Source of the DNA: JBFYTX01 sp963739515
GTDB lineage: Bacteria; Chloroflexota; Dehalococcoidia; Dehalococcoidales; RBG-16-60-22
Reading direction: 5' to 3'
Assembly (NCBI GenBank): GCA_963739515.1
Contig: CAVUAO010000002.1
Coordinates: forward strand, 558,001-622,000
DNA: 64,000 nucleotides
The notes below the pieces were generated by a model, which worked only from the letters and a program-made list of their open reading frames with translations, was not told where the DNA came from and did no database searches. This document shows positions 40,649 through 49,325 of this stretch, one piece after another; the stretch's first letter is position 1; the number at the start of each line of letters is the position of its first letter. Both the position numbers and the translations under genes were made by a program.

Positions 40649-42250
40649 TTGTTTGACGATACAGAACATGAACCTAAGCACAAAGGCCATTTCGCCAGGT
40701 ACCGGAAGATTGCGACGGTCCTGGCTAAGTACCGGCTTGAGGAAGTACTCCGCTACGTCGGAATGCAAAAATATTTGATTTTCCGTTTCTTGCTCCGCGG
40801 CAATCCCTTCCGTAAAATGGCGTATTCCAAGCCGGAGCGTATGCGCATGGCGATAGAGGAATTGGGAACATCTTTCGTGAAACTGGGACAAATCCTTTCG
40901 ACCCGCGCTGACCTGCTGCCACCGGCCTATACCAAAGAGCTGTCAAAACTTCAAAACTCATTAAAACCGCTTCCTGTAGAGGTGATGAAAAAGGTAATTA
41001 GCGACGAGTTGGGTCGTTCGACTGATGAGGTATTTAGCTCATTTGACCCGAATCCTGTTGGCGTTGCGTCTATTGGACAGGTTTACTCTTGTACACAGGC
41101 TGATGGCACAGAGGTGGTAGTGAAAGTGCAAAAGCCCGGTGTGCCGGAACTCGTAGAGGAAGATATGTTAATTCTGGGTCGTGCGGCAGTATCCGCAACG
41201 AAACACTGGAAAGGGGCACAACAATACGATCTTGTAGGTATCGTCCAGGAGATAGCCGATACCATTAAGACAGAAACAGACTACATTCAGGAAGGCCACA
41301 GTGCCGAGTACTTCGCTCGATTCTTTCAGGAAGACCGAACCATACACGTTCCCAAGATTATCTGGGAGTCCACGAGATTACGGGTAATTACGATGGAACG
41401 GATTCGTGGGATAGGCATTCTGGACGTACAGTCGCTGGACAAAGCGGGCTTTGACCGTAAAGAATTAGCCAAGCGTAGCGTAAGTCTCTGGTTGCAAATG
41501 GTTTTTGAGGGCGAGGCGTTTCACGCGGACCCCCATCCGGGGAATCTGTTTGTGGAGCCTGATGGGCGCCTGGGTCTGGTCGATTATGGGATGGTTAGCA
41601 TGGTAGATGACGAGATGCGATGGCGCCTGGCCAATGCTGTTAAAGCCATTCTGGACCGAAATGTGGATCTGCTTATAGATGCGCTGATAGAATTAGGTGC
41701 GGTAAGCCTGCGCCTTGAAGGGTCCCGAGCCCGCCTGCGAAAAGACATGAAATATGTTATGAGTCATTACCCGACCATCCATTTACAAAAGCGCTCAGAA
41801 AGTGTGAGCTCTAACCTGGGGCAGCTCTTTTCCCTGTTGCGTCGCAATCATATACAGCTTCCCTCTAATACTTTCCTACTGTTGAAAACGATAATTATGG
41901 CGCAAAGCCTGGGAAGAGGATTAGATCCGGGCTTTGATATTACCCCAATGTTAGAATCAAGTGTCATGCAGATAATTAAAAAGAGATATTCTATTACTGA
42001 TGCCCTTCACCGATTGCCTATGGCGGCAGCGCAACTAGCGAGCCTGGCCGGGGGACTACCCGAGCGGCTGGACAGGATGATGAAGACAGCTGAGCGGGGT
42101 GAGATACAGGTACGCGCCGATGTTTCCGGTATCGAGCAGCACATCCACCACCTGGAGCGAATAGTAAACAGGACCATTATAGTTATTATCGGTGCGGCTC
42201 TTCTTATCGGGTTGGCGCTGTTCTTTGTGGGGTCACGGCTGGGTCATTAG
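40649..42250 (+). CDS. ABC1/UbiB/AarF-family atypical kinase
   Basis: 533 residues. The family opening LGTSFVKLGQILSTRADLLP is followed by the kinase-like core: PVGVASIGQVY with an Ala/Gly-rich loop, VVVKVQKPGV with the ATP-binding Lys, HADPHPGNLFV catalytic loop, and VDYGMVSMV in place of DFG. The C-terminus has one membrane helix (TIIVIIGAALLIGLALFFVG). UbiB-like proteins support quinone or isoprenoid lipid biology through ATPase activity. TTG start with GGGAGGTGGG. Its presence on the island suggests membrane-lipid adaptation. Confidence 0.93.
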   Translation: MFDDTEHEPKHKGHFARYRKIATVLAKYRLEEVLRYVGMQKYLIFRFLLRGNPFRKMAYSKPERMRMAIEELGTSFVKLGQILSTRADLLPPAYTKELSKLQNSLKPLPVEVMKKVISDELGRSTDEVFSSFDPNPVGVASIGQVYSCTQADGTEVVVKVQKPGVPELVEEDMLILGRAAVSATKHWKGAQQYDLVGIVQEIADTIKTETDYIQEGHSAEYFARFFQEDRTIHVPKIIWESTRLRVITMERIRGIGILDVQSLDKAGFDRKELAKRSVSLWLQMVFEGEAFHADPHPGNLFVEPDGRLGLVDYGMVSMVDDEMRWRLANAVKAILDRNVDLLIDALIELGAVSLRLEGSRARLRKDMKYVMSHYPTIHLQKRSESVSSNLGQLFSLLRRNHIQLPSNTFLLLKTIIMAQSLGRGLDPGFDITPMLESSVMQIIKKRYSITDALHRLPMAAAQLASLAGGLPERLDRMMKTAERGEIQVRADVSGIEQHIHHLERIVNRTIIVIIGAALLIGLALFFVGSRLGH

Positions 42251-42373
42251 GGACCTGGCTCAGGGGTAATTGAGGAAACATACAACATGTTATTGTTGCC
42301 TTCCCATATAGTCTCATTCGCCAGGGTGTAAGCGAGGAAGTGCCTATTCTCTAAAAACGACCAGGAGGGGAAA

Positions 42374-43009
42374 ATGATAAGATTACTAAAAAAACTGTTG
42401 ACTTTTATAATCTATGGCTTAGTTTTCTGGCTTCCCGTTATATTGGTGGTCTACATAGCGGTTTTTCTTATTAACAATGCTGAAAAGATCGGGAAAATGA
42501 TTCTGGGCGTGGCCGTGCCTGATAAGTATTTATATTACGGTCTCGGTATTGCCCTTTGCGTACTGATTATATTTTTATCCGGGATGTTATTGAAATTGAC
42601 CAGAGTCGGGAAAGTGCTTTCTAAGATTCCGGTTATAGGACTCTTTTTTGCCCAGGGCGAAATAATGACGATTAACAGACTGAGTCACATGCAGCCCTGC
42701 CTTTTCTTATATTCACCAACCTGTATTTCTTATGGCTGGATACTCTCCGAGGAAAAGGTCAAACTAAGTAAAGACAACGCCGTTTTCCCCATAATAAACG
42801 TCTATTTCGCCAACGTGCCAACCTTTATTACCGGACAGGTTTTCGCGGTAAGGAAAGACACGGTCATGAAACTCGCTAATTCTTCATCCGAGGTAATTAA
42901 CCTTCTGCTTTATGCCTTCCGCAGCCCGGCGGCCCTCGAATATATTCCGTGGGAAGATGAATCTCAGGAAGAATTTAGAGAAAGATCAAAATTATTCGGG
43001 CTGAAGTAG
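42374..43009 (+). CDS. DUF502-like membrane protein
   Basis: 211 residues. Two N-terminal membrane helices (about 8-34 and 55-75) precede a soluble part with KIPVIGLFFAQGEIM, PCLFLYSPTCISYGWILSEE and VYFANVPTFITGQVFAVRKD. The order helix-helix-IP(V/L)...GW...VP(T)...TG is that of DUF502 proteins, though divergent. Function unknown. GGAGGGG precedes the ATG. Confidence 0.55.
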   Translation: MIRLLKKLLTFIIYGLVFWLPVILVVYIAVFLINNAEKIGKMILGVAVPDKYLYYGLGIALCVLIIFLSGMLLKLTRVGKVLSKIPVIGLFFAQGEIMTINRLSHMQPCLFLYSPTCISYGWILSEEKVKLSKDNAVFPIINVYFANVPTFITGQVFAVRKDTVMKLANSSSEVINLLLYAFRSPAALEYIPWEDESQEEFRERSKLFGLK

Positions 43010-43041
43010 CTAAAGCATCACCGAATAAAAGGAGACAGAAA

Positions 43042-44628
43042 ATGTTCCGGAAAAGAACCGTGACAAAATCCCAGGAATACTCAGAGAGCATTATTAACAC
43101 AATACGTGAACCCTTAATCGCTCTGGACCAGGATTTAAGGGTAGTCTCCGTCAGCCGTTCCTTCTATGAAGTCTTTAAGGTAAACCCCAAAGAGACCGTG
43201 GGACATCTTATCTATGACCTGGGCAATAAACAGTGGGATATCCCCAGGCTGCGGGAACTGCTGGAAACCATCCTTCCCCAAAAAACAACCTTCGATAACT
43301 ATGAGGTTGAACACGACTTTTCTACCATTGGCAGGCGCATAATGCTCCTGAATGCCCGGCAAATTCAAAGAGTGTTGGGAAAAGAACGGGTCATCCTCCT
43401 GGCCATCGAGGACATCACCGAGCGCAGGGAGATAGAAAATGGTCTGGAAAAAACCCGTAAAGAACTGGAAGCAACTAAAATATCCGAAGATGAAGCCCGC
43501 GAATATGCCGAGAGCATCATCAACACCGTGCGTGAACCGTTAATCGCTCTGGACCAGGATTTAAGGGTAGTCACCGCCAGCCGTTCCTTCTATGAAGTCT
43601 TTAAGGTAAACCCTAAAGAGACCGTGGGACAGCTTATCTATGACTTGGGCAATAAACAGTGGAATATCCCCAAGCTGCGAGAACTGCTGGAAACTATCCT
43701 TCCCCAAAAAACAACCTTCGATAACTATGAGGTTGAACACGATTTTGCTACCATCGGCAGGCGCATAATGCTTTTAAATGCCCGGCAAATTCAAAGAGTG
43801 TTGGGGAAAGAGCGGGTAATCCTCCTGGCTATTGAGGACATCACCGAGCGCAGGGAGATAGAAAATGGTCTGAAAAAAGCCCATGAAGAGTTAAAGGAGT
43901 TGGCTACCGAGTTAAAACGTACCGCTCGGGTAAAATCTGAATTTTTAGCCAACATGTCGCATGAGCTTAGGACCCCCCTCAACTCCATTAACGGTTTCTC
44001 TGAAGTATTATACGACGAGACTTTCGGACCGCTTAATGAAAAGCAGAGACAATACGTTAACAATATTTTAACCAGCGGAAAGCATCTTCTCTCACTTATA
44101 AATCAGATTCTTGATATGGCAAAAGTTGAAGCCGGAAAGATGAAGCTGGCATTATCCAGCTTGCCCATGAAAAGTTTATTAAATGAGATTCCGATGCTGG
44201 TAGCGGATATGGTCAGTAAGAAGAAGATTGAAATGTTACTTGAAATAGCTGAGGGCCTGCCTAATATTGAGGCGGATGAGCTTAAGGTAAAAGAGATAAT
44301 TTACAACCTGCTTTCAAACGCGGTTAAGTTTACCCCCGAGGGTGGTAAAATTGGCATACGGGCGAAGAGAGTCGATTCTGAGATAGAAGTAGTGGTCTGG
44401 GACACAGGAATCGGTATCGCACCTGAAAACATGGAGAAAATATTTGAAGGATTTTTCCGTGTCGATACCCCGTATTCTCGGGTCACTGAAGGGACCGGGT
44501 TAGGTTTACCGCTCTCTAAAAAGCTGGTGGAGCTGCACGGCGGGAAGTTTTCTGTAGAATCAGCCGGGCTAAGTAAAGGCACCTCGGTCCGGTTTACTTT
44601 GCCGATTATATCCAAGAAGGTGGTGTGA
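43042..44628 (+). CDS. Sensor histidine kinase with two near-identical PAS domains
   Basis: 528 residues, no membrane span, so cytoplasmic. PAS domain 1 (about 12-130) and PAS 2 (about 154-272) are almost the same protein. HisKA carries the phospho-His in FLANMSHELRTPLNSING (H307). The ATPase domain has NLLSNAVKFTPEGGKI, DTGIGIAPENMEKIF and GTGLGLPLSKKLVELHGG. ATG with AAAGGAGA. The lone receiver follows after 1 base and is its probable partner. Confidence 0.95.
   Translation: MFRKRTVTKSQEYSESIINTIREPLIALDQDLRVVSVSRSFYEVFKVNPKETVGHLIYDLGNKQWDIPRLRELLETILPQKTTFDNYEVEHDFSTIGRRIMLLNARQIQRVLGKERVILLAIEDITERREIENGLEKTRKELEATKISEDEAREYAESIINTVREPLIALDQDLRVVTASRSFYEVFKVNPKETVGQLIYDLGNKQWNIPKLRELLETILPQKTTFDNYEVEHDFATIGRRIMLLNARQIQRVLGKERVILLAIEDITERREIENGLKKAHEELKELATELKRTARVKSEFLANMSHELRTPLNSINGFSEVLYDETFGPLNEKQRQYVNNILTSGKHLLSLINQILDMAKVEAGKMKLALSSLPMKSLLNEIPMLVADMVSKKKIEMLLEIAEGLPNIEADELKVKEIIYNLLSNAVKFTPEGGKIGIRAKRVDSEIEVVVWDTGIGIAPENMEKIFEGFFRVDTPYSRVTEGTGLGLPLSKKLVELHGGKFSVESAGLSKGTSVRFTLPIISKKVV
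43066..43917 (+). repeat. Tandem duplication of the PAS coding unit
   Basis: Two copies with a period of 426 bases (142 codons): for example GAGAGCATTATTAACAC at 43084 and GAGAGCATCATCAACAC at 43510. Long stretches are identical at DNA level, including the PAS core and the GAGGACATCACCGAGCGCAG end. A recent in-frame duplication. Confidence 0.85.
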
Positions 44629-44629
44629 G

Positions 44630-44995
44630 ATGAGGAAGAGAGCATTAGTTGTCGATGATAATGAAAGCAGTCTCATGCTGGAAAAAGACCTATTGGAGGT
44701 CGCTGGCTTTGAAGTATATGAAGCTAAAAATGCCGCCGGTGGAATTGCCATTGCCAGGAAAGAAAAACCGGATATCATAATTATGGATGTACGTCTTCCG
44801 GATATGCGTGGTTCCGAAGCCGCCAGTATATTGCGTCAAGACAAAGAGACACGCGATATTCCCATCGTTTTTGTGACTGCTTCGGTAATGGCGGAAGGCA
44901 TGGAGGAGATAAGAAGCATAACTAACAGCGGATTTATAGGTAAGCCGATAAATACGCGCACCTTTGCCAAAGAAATCAGTCAATTTATTAAGTGA
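44630..44995 (+). CDS. Single-domain response regulator
   Basis: 121 residues, receiver only. ALVVDDNESS supplies the acidic pair (D9, D10), IIIMDVRLPDM the phosphoacceptor (D53), then FVTAS and a final FIGKPI with the Lys. Intact, unlike the Glu-type receivers in the left arm. Immediately after the PAS kinase and 43 bases before the REC/HD-GYP/GGDEF gene, so a relay is plausible. Confidence 0.93.
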   Translation: MRKRALVVDDNESSLMLEKDLLEVAGFEVYEAKNAAGGIAIARKEKPDIIIMDVRLPDMRGSEAASILRQDKETRDIPIVFVTASVMAEGMEEIRSITNSGFIGKPINTRTFAKEISQFIK

Positions 44996-45038
44996 TTTTT
45001 CCAATGTGTTGAAAAGTCGGATTCAAAAGAGATAGAGG

Positions 45039-47594
45039 ATGAAGGACAAACCAGTAATTTTAGTTGTCGATGACCAGCCCCAAAACATTGAACTTCTCGA
45101 AGCATATCTTGTTCCGCAGGGTTATGAAATTGTCAAAGCGACAAGCGGTGAAGAAGCGCTAGGGAAACTTTCCGGTAATCAAATTGATCTGATTCTGCTG
45201 GACGTTATGATGCCCGGCATGGATGGCTTTGAAGTTACCCGCAGGGTCAGGCAGGATGATAAAAATCGGCTGCTTCCGATAATTTTAGTTACCGCACTGC
45301 GGGAAACGGAAGACCGGGTAAAGGGAATTGAAGCCGGTTGTGATGATTTTCTTTCCAAGCCCGTTGATAAAATGGAGCTTTTAGCCCGGGTACGGTCCTT
45401 GTTAAAGGTTAAAGCCTACAACGACTTGATGAGTAATTACCGGAAAGAACTGGAGTCTGAGGTAACCAGAAGGACCGAGGATTTAAAGCACGCCTTTGAG
45501 AGGATAAAAGCAGCTTCGCTGGAGACGATTTACCGGCTATCCATGGCCTCTGAGTACAAGGACGAGGACACCGGCGCTCATATCAAGCGCATGAGCCGTT
45601 ATTGTGCTGCCGTTGCCCGCCGCATGGGACTGGGCGAAAGCACTATTGAAACCATTCTTTATGCATCGCCTATGCACGATTTGGGTAAGATAGGCATACC
45701 CGACCTGATATTGTTGAAACCAGCCAAACTTGACCCGGTGGAGTGGGAAATAATGAAGCAGCATACGGTCATCGGTGCCAAAATCCTCGAGGGCTCGGAC
45801 GCCGAATTCATCAGGCTGGGAGAGACTATAGCCCAGTCTCATCACGAGAAGTGGGATGGCAGCGGCTATCCGAAAAGTCTAAAGGGTAGAGAAATACCAA
45901 TTGCCGGCCGCATCGTGGCAATCGCAGATGTATTCGATGCCCTGACCTCCAAACGACCCTATAAGAAACCATTCTCCGTGGAGAAGTCACTGGCCATTAT
46001 CAGGGAAGGGAGGGGAAGCCACTTTGATCCGGATGTGGTGGATGCTTTCTTGTCCATCCAAAACGAGATACTCGCTATCAAGAAGCAATATGGTGAAGAT
46101 AATCAACAGGCCTTTGATATTCCTGAACTGAAAGCTCTGCTGCAACAATACAACTATGAAGAATTGCAAAAAAAGACAAAGGACTTGATAAAGGCTTCTG
46201 AACTCCGCTATCGGAGGCTCTTTGAAGCAGCTCGGGAAGGAATATTGATTCTTGACGCTGAGACGGGGCAAATCGTCGATGTTAATCCTTTCCTGATCGA
46301 AATGCTGGGATATTCCAAAGAAGAGTTTTTGGGTAAGAAACTTTGGGAAATCGGTCTTTTCAAAGACGTCGTGGCAAGTAAACAATCTTTTACGGAACTA
46401 CAGAGTAAAAAATATATACGCTATGAAGACTTACCACTCGAAAGAAATAATGGTAAGCTGATTAACGTGGAATTTATCAGTACTGTCTATGATGTTGATA
46501 ACAAGAAAGTAATCCAATGTAATATTCGGGATATCACCGAGCGTAAAATAGTAGCAGAGGCACTGGCGCAAGCAGCCGAAAGAGACTCGGCCGTCTCAAT
46601 ATTAGCCAGCAAGCTGTTTTCATCGATTTCGATTGCGGATATTTCAGCACTGATTCTGGAGAGCGCGGAGCGATTTACCCGCAGCACGTATGGCTTCGTC
46701 GGTTATATAGACCTGGAGACGGGCTATATGATCAGTCCGCCTATGACCCGGGGACTGTGGGAACCTTCTCAGAGTAAAGATGAGACTAATATTTTCACAG
46801 AGTCCGGGGGGTTGTGGGGGTGGGTACTAAACAGCCGGCAGTCTCTTTTAACTAATACTGCGGTAGATGACCCGAGGTTTACAGAGGCTGCACCTGTCCA
46901 GCTAGCCATACACAATTTTCTGTCTACGCCGGCCTTGATTGGCACCGAACTGGTTGGTCAGGTAGCATTAGCAAACTCAAATCGCGGTTACAATCAGCAG
47001 GACCTGGGATTTGTTGAGCGCCTGGCCACGTTATATGCCATCGCTATTCAGCACCAGAGAACAGAAGACAAAATCAGAAAACTGGCCTATCATGACCCAC
47101 TCACCGGATTGCCTAACCGGGTGTTGTTTAACGACCGTTATACCATGGCTCTGGCAGGGGCTAAGCGATACCACAAGAAAATAGGTCTCATGGTGCTGGA
47201 CATCGACCGCTTTAAGAATATCAATGATACTTTAGGTCACGCCGCCGGCGACGATGTACTGAGAGATTTCAGCAGCAGGTTGCTGAGTATTTTGCGTCAG
47301 ACAGATACCGTAATGCGTTCAGGCGGTGATGAGTTCGTTATTATGATGACGGACGTGGTCGAGCCGGAATCCATAACTAACGTTGCGCAAAAGGTACTTG
47401 AGGCCACCAGAAAACCTTTCATGTTTCACGACCATGAAGTCAGAATCACGGCCAGCATTGGTATTTCCGGTTATCCCGAAGACGGCGAAGATATTGAAAT
47501 GCTATTAAAATGTGCTGATATAGCCATGTATCGAATAAAGGAGACGGGGCGTGACAACTACACGCGTTATGTAGCAGGAATGGGTGATGGCTAA
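45039..47594 (+). CDS. Receiver / HD-GYP / PAS / GAF / GGDEF cyclic-di-GMP protein
   Basis: 851 residues. In order: receiver (1-125, phosphoacceptor D55 in ILLDVMMPGMDG); HD-GYP phosphodiesterase (about 160-345, H213-D214 in MHDLGKIGIPD and HHEKWDGSGYP); PAS (about 395-505); GAF (about 525-680); GGDEF cyclase (about 685-848, intact GGDEF at 762-766 with an RQTD inhibitory-site pattern just before). Both making and breaking activities look intact, so output may switch with receiver state. GAGATAGAGG precedes the ATG. Its end overlaps yihY. Confidence 0.95.
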   Translation: MKDKPVILVVDDQPQNIELLEAYLVPQGYEIVKATSGEEALGKLSGNQIDLILLDVMMPGMDGFEVTRRVRQDDKNRLLPIILVTALRETEDRVKGIEAGCDDFLSKPVDKMELLARVRSLLKVKAYNDLMSNYRKELESEVTRRTEDLKHAFERIKAASLETIYRLSMASEYKDEDTGAHIKRMSRYCAAVARRMGLGESTIETILYASPMHDLGKIGIPDLILLKPAKLDPVEWEIMKQHTVIGAKILEGSDAEFIRLGETIAQSHHEKWDGSGYPKSLKGREIPIAGRIVAIADVFDALTSKRPYKKPFSVEKSLAIIREGRGSHFDPDVVDAFLSIQNEILAIKKQYGEDNQQAFDIPELKALLQQYNYEELQKKTKDLIKASELRYRRLFEAAREGILILDAETGQIVDVNPFLIEMLGYSKEEFLGKKLWEIGLFKDVVASKQSFTELQSKKYIRYEDLPLERNNGKLINVEFISTVYDVDNKKVIQCNIRDITERKIVAEALAQAAERDSAVSILASKLFSSISIADISALILESAERFTRSTYGFVGYIDLETGYMISPPMTRGLWEPSQSKDETNIFTESGGLWGWVLNSRQSLLTNTAVDDPRFTEAAPVQLAIHNFLSTPALIGTELVGQVALANSNRGYNQQDLGFVERLATLYAIAIQHQRTEDKIRKLAYHDPLTGLPNRVLFNDRYTMALAGAKRYHKKIGLMVLDIDRFKNINDTLGHAAGDDVLRDFSSRLLSILRQTDTVMRSGGDEFVIMMTDVVEPESITNVAQKVLEATRKPFMFHDHEVRITASIGISGYPEDGEDIEMLLKCADIAMYRIKETGRDNYTRYVAGMGDG

Positions 47595-47816
47595 TCAAAT
47601 AAAGCGCTTGAACGTCAGGTTACATCGGGCAAAAGACCGTCTGCTTAAAATACCTGCCGTGCAGCTAATATATCGCACCGTAGAGAAGTTAGCCGATATC
47701 GATGCAACGCATAGAGCCGCCGGTGTAGCCTACTATGCCTTCCTATCCATATCCCCACTGCTACTGGGACTCATTGCTGTTTTTGGTTTTTTCTTACTGA
47801 CCTTTCCCCCGAAAAC
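47587..47816 (+). pseudogene. YihY/BrkB-like gene cut by the IS element
   Basis: About 77 codons of a YihY-family membrane protein remain: an amphipathic start, DATHRAAGVAYYAFLSISPL and the first membrane helix. The frame then enters the IS inverted repeat and ends there. The missing C-terminal two thirds are not found beyond the IS, so a deletion followed or came with the insertion. Its start (GTG-ATG) overlaps the end of the cyclic-di-GMP gene. Confidence 0.8.
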
Positions 47817-47873
47817 AGTAGCACCCTGACTTAGAGTTCTCCGCTATAATAAATTGACAGAGGAGGACTCATC

Positions 47874-48137
47874 ATGGTCAAGAAGTACACCGAGGAACAG
47901 ATCATCGCCGTGCTCAGAGAGGGAGAAGCCGGCGCCAAGGTCGCCGATCTCTGCCGTAAGTACGGGATGAGCGACGCCACCTACTACAACTGGAAGGCGA
48001 AATACGCCGGGCTCATGGTGAGCGAGCTTAAGAGGCTGAAAGCTCTCGAAGAGGAAAACCGGCGTTTGAGGCAGATCGTGGGGGAGCAGGCCCTGGATAT
48101 CCGGGCGCTCAAGGAATTACTCTCAAAAAACTATTAA
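47874..48137 (+). CDS. IS3-family transposase OrfA
   Basis: 87 residues. HTH region YTEEQIIAVLREGEAGAKVA, then DLCRKYGMSDATYYNWKAKY, and a leucine-zipper segment (LKRLKALEEENRRLRQIV) with EQALDIRALKELLSKN. ATG with GAGGAGG upstream. Near its end AAAAAA (48125-48130) is a likely slip site to enter OrfB. Confidence 0.93.
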   Translation: MVKKYTEEQIIAVLREGEAGAKVADLCRKYGMSDATYYNWKAKYAGLMVSELKRLKALEEENRRLRQIVGEQALDIRALKELLSKNY

Positions 48138-48940
48138 AGCCCAAGGCCAAGCGTTTAGCGGTCTCCCATGCCAGGGAGAGTCTTGGGCTGAGCGAGCGAA
48201 AAGCCTGTCTGCTGGTCAATATCTCGGCTTCGGTCTATCTTTATCGACCAAAGGTGGGTAATGACGTTGCCCTGCGTCAACGCCTGCGGGAGCTGGCGGG
48301 ACAGAGAAAGCGGTTTGGCAGTCCCCGGCTCCACATTTTACTGAAAAGGGAGGGTCTGGTGATTAACCACAAGCGGACGGAGAGGATTTATCATGAAGAA
48401 GGATTGGCACTCAGGAGAAAGCGGCGGAGAAAAGGCGCCGCCAGGGTGAGGGTCGTGATGCCGTCACCGCAACGGACAAACCAGCGCTGGTCTATGGACT
48501 TTGTCACTGACAGCATCGTCACCGGCCGTCGCTTCCGCGCCCTGGCGATTGTCGATGATTATTCCCGGGAATGTCCTGCCATCGAGGTAGATACTTCCCT
48601 GGGAGGACGCCGGGTAGTCGGCGTGCTGGAGAAACTGGCCGAGATCAGGGGACTGCCCGAGGTCATTACGATGGATAACGGACCGGAATTCGCGGGACGT
48701 GCCCTGGACGAGTGGGCTTATCGTAAAAGTGTGAAGCTGAACTTTATCCGGCCGGGAAAGCCGATTGAAAATGCCTTTGCCGAGAGCTTTATCGGCAGGC
48801 TCAGGGATGAGTGTTTGAATACCAACTGGTTCATGAACATGAGGCATGCCCGAGAAATCATCGAAGACTGGAGGATGGATTACAACGAGGTCAGGCCACA
48901 CAGCTCGTTGAAAGGAGCTACCCCGAGGGGAGTATGCTGA
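48128..48940 (+). CDS. IS3-family transposase OrfB (rve integrase domain)
   Basis: About 270 residues, in the -1 frame relative to OrfA and open from the A6 slip site (KLLKPKAKRLAVSHARESLG). HTH_21-like RKRFGSPRLHILLKREG precedes the catalytic core: first Asp in SMDFVTD, second in TMDNGPEFAG, and Glu in ENAFAESFIGRLRDECLN. It appears complete and may be active as an OrfAB fusion. An internal GTG at 48254 gives a shorter frame but no early domain. Confidence 0.92.
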   Translation, partial: KLLKPKAKRLAVSHARESLGLSERKACLLVNISASVYLYRPKVGNDVALRQRLRELAGQRKRFGSPRLHILLKREGLVINHKRTERIYHEEGLALRRKRRRKGAARVRVVMPSPQRTNQRWSMDFVTDSIVTGRRFRALAIVDDYSRECPAIEVDTSLGGRRVVGVLEKLAEIRGLPEVITMDNGPEFAGRALDEWAYRKSVKLNFIRPGKPIENAFAESFIGRLRDECLNTNWFMNMRHAREIIEDWRMDYNEVRPHSSLKGATPRGVC

Positions 48941-49010
48941 AATAACGGCTGGACTCTAGTCCGCGGTGCTACTAATCCTGGGGGAAGGTCAGACCGACCC
49001 CAATAGTTTT

Positions 49011-49165
49011 CTAGTCCTTGGAAGATTCTGCTGTTAACGTCCTTCTAATAGCCTCGTGAGAAACGTTATATTCTTTCGCTAATTTGCGTAGACTTTCAAC
49101 CTTATGCCGTTTAACGAGATCAAGCCAGACAGCACCCGATATCCTTCCCCGCCAAAGATGATGTG
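49011..49165 (-). pseudogene. HTH-containing DNA-binding protein remnant at the right island end
   Basis: The minus-strand frame ends HLWRGRISGAVWLDLVKRHK, then VESLRKLAKEYNVSHEAIRR, a helix-turn-helix typical of recombinase-associated or phage-type regulators. Upstream the same frame runs through the attachment site without recognisable sequence, so only the C-terminal part is taken as real. Probably a leftover of an older element. Confidence 0.4.
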
Positions 49166-49232
49166 TAATCAATGTTGAAGGAGCGCTCACTGGGTAGAAA
49201 CCATAATCGAGATATTGCATCACACCCCGAAG

Positions 49233-49248
49233 CCCCCCGGGGTCGCCA
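49233..49248. other. Right attachment site (attR)
   Basis: CCCCCCGGGGTCGCCA, identical to the last 16 bases of tRNA-Asp at 30635-30650. No tRNA surrounds this copy. Confidence 0.8.
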
Positions 49249-49325
49249 AACAACCCTCCAATCAAACTGCCGGAACACGTTATGAGACGGTAGGCAGTCA
49301 TCAGGAATTCTCAAGCAGCACGGAA

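Larger units (their letters stand above)
47817..48973 (+). mobile_element. IS3-family insertion sequence
   Basis: About 1157 bp. Terminal inverted repeats begin AGTAGCACC (47817-47825 and, reversed, 48965-48973) and continue with an imperfect GACT-(T)AGAGT-(T/C)C match over about 30 bases. It has two overlapping genes joined by a probable -1 frameshift. No clear target duplication is visible, which fits a deletion next to the element. Confidence 0.8.
30635..49248. mobile_element. Genomic island integrated at tRNA-Asp
   Basis: About 18.6 kb bounded by the direct repeat CCCCCCGGGGTCGCCA, part of the tRNA at the left and a free copy at the right. A large serine recombinase lies immediately inside the left end, reading toward the tRNA. 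Content is accessory: Kai-type clock proteins, small stress-type peptides, signalling proteins, two transposase remnants or elements. Genes on the left arm run minus and on the right arm plus, diverging at about 37.4-37.6 kb. No conjugation or phage structural genes are seen, so it would need a helper or be non-transmissible. Confidence 0.85.

Noticed and set aside
40433..40891. 152-codon minus-strand frame opposite the channel-like and ABC1 genes
   Set aside because: Antisense of two well-supported genes, no ribosome-binding site and no domain.
30635..49248. Prophage or conjugative element
   Set aside because: No capsid, terminase, relaxase or type IV secretion genes are present; recombinase plus cargo only.
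49011..49301. Full 96-codon frame through attR as a complete gene
   Set aside because: Only the last 50 residues look like a protein domain; the first part is attachment-site and flanking DNA without recognisable sequence, so only a remnant is listed.
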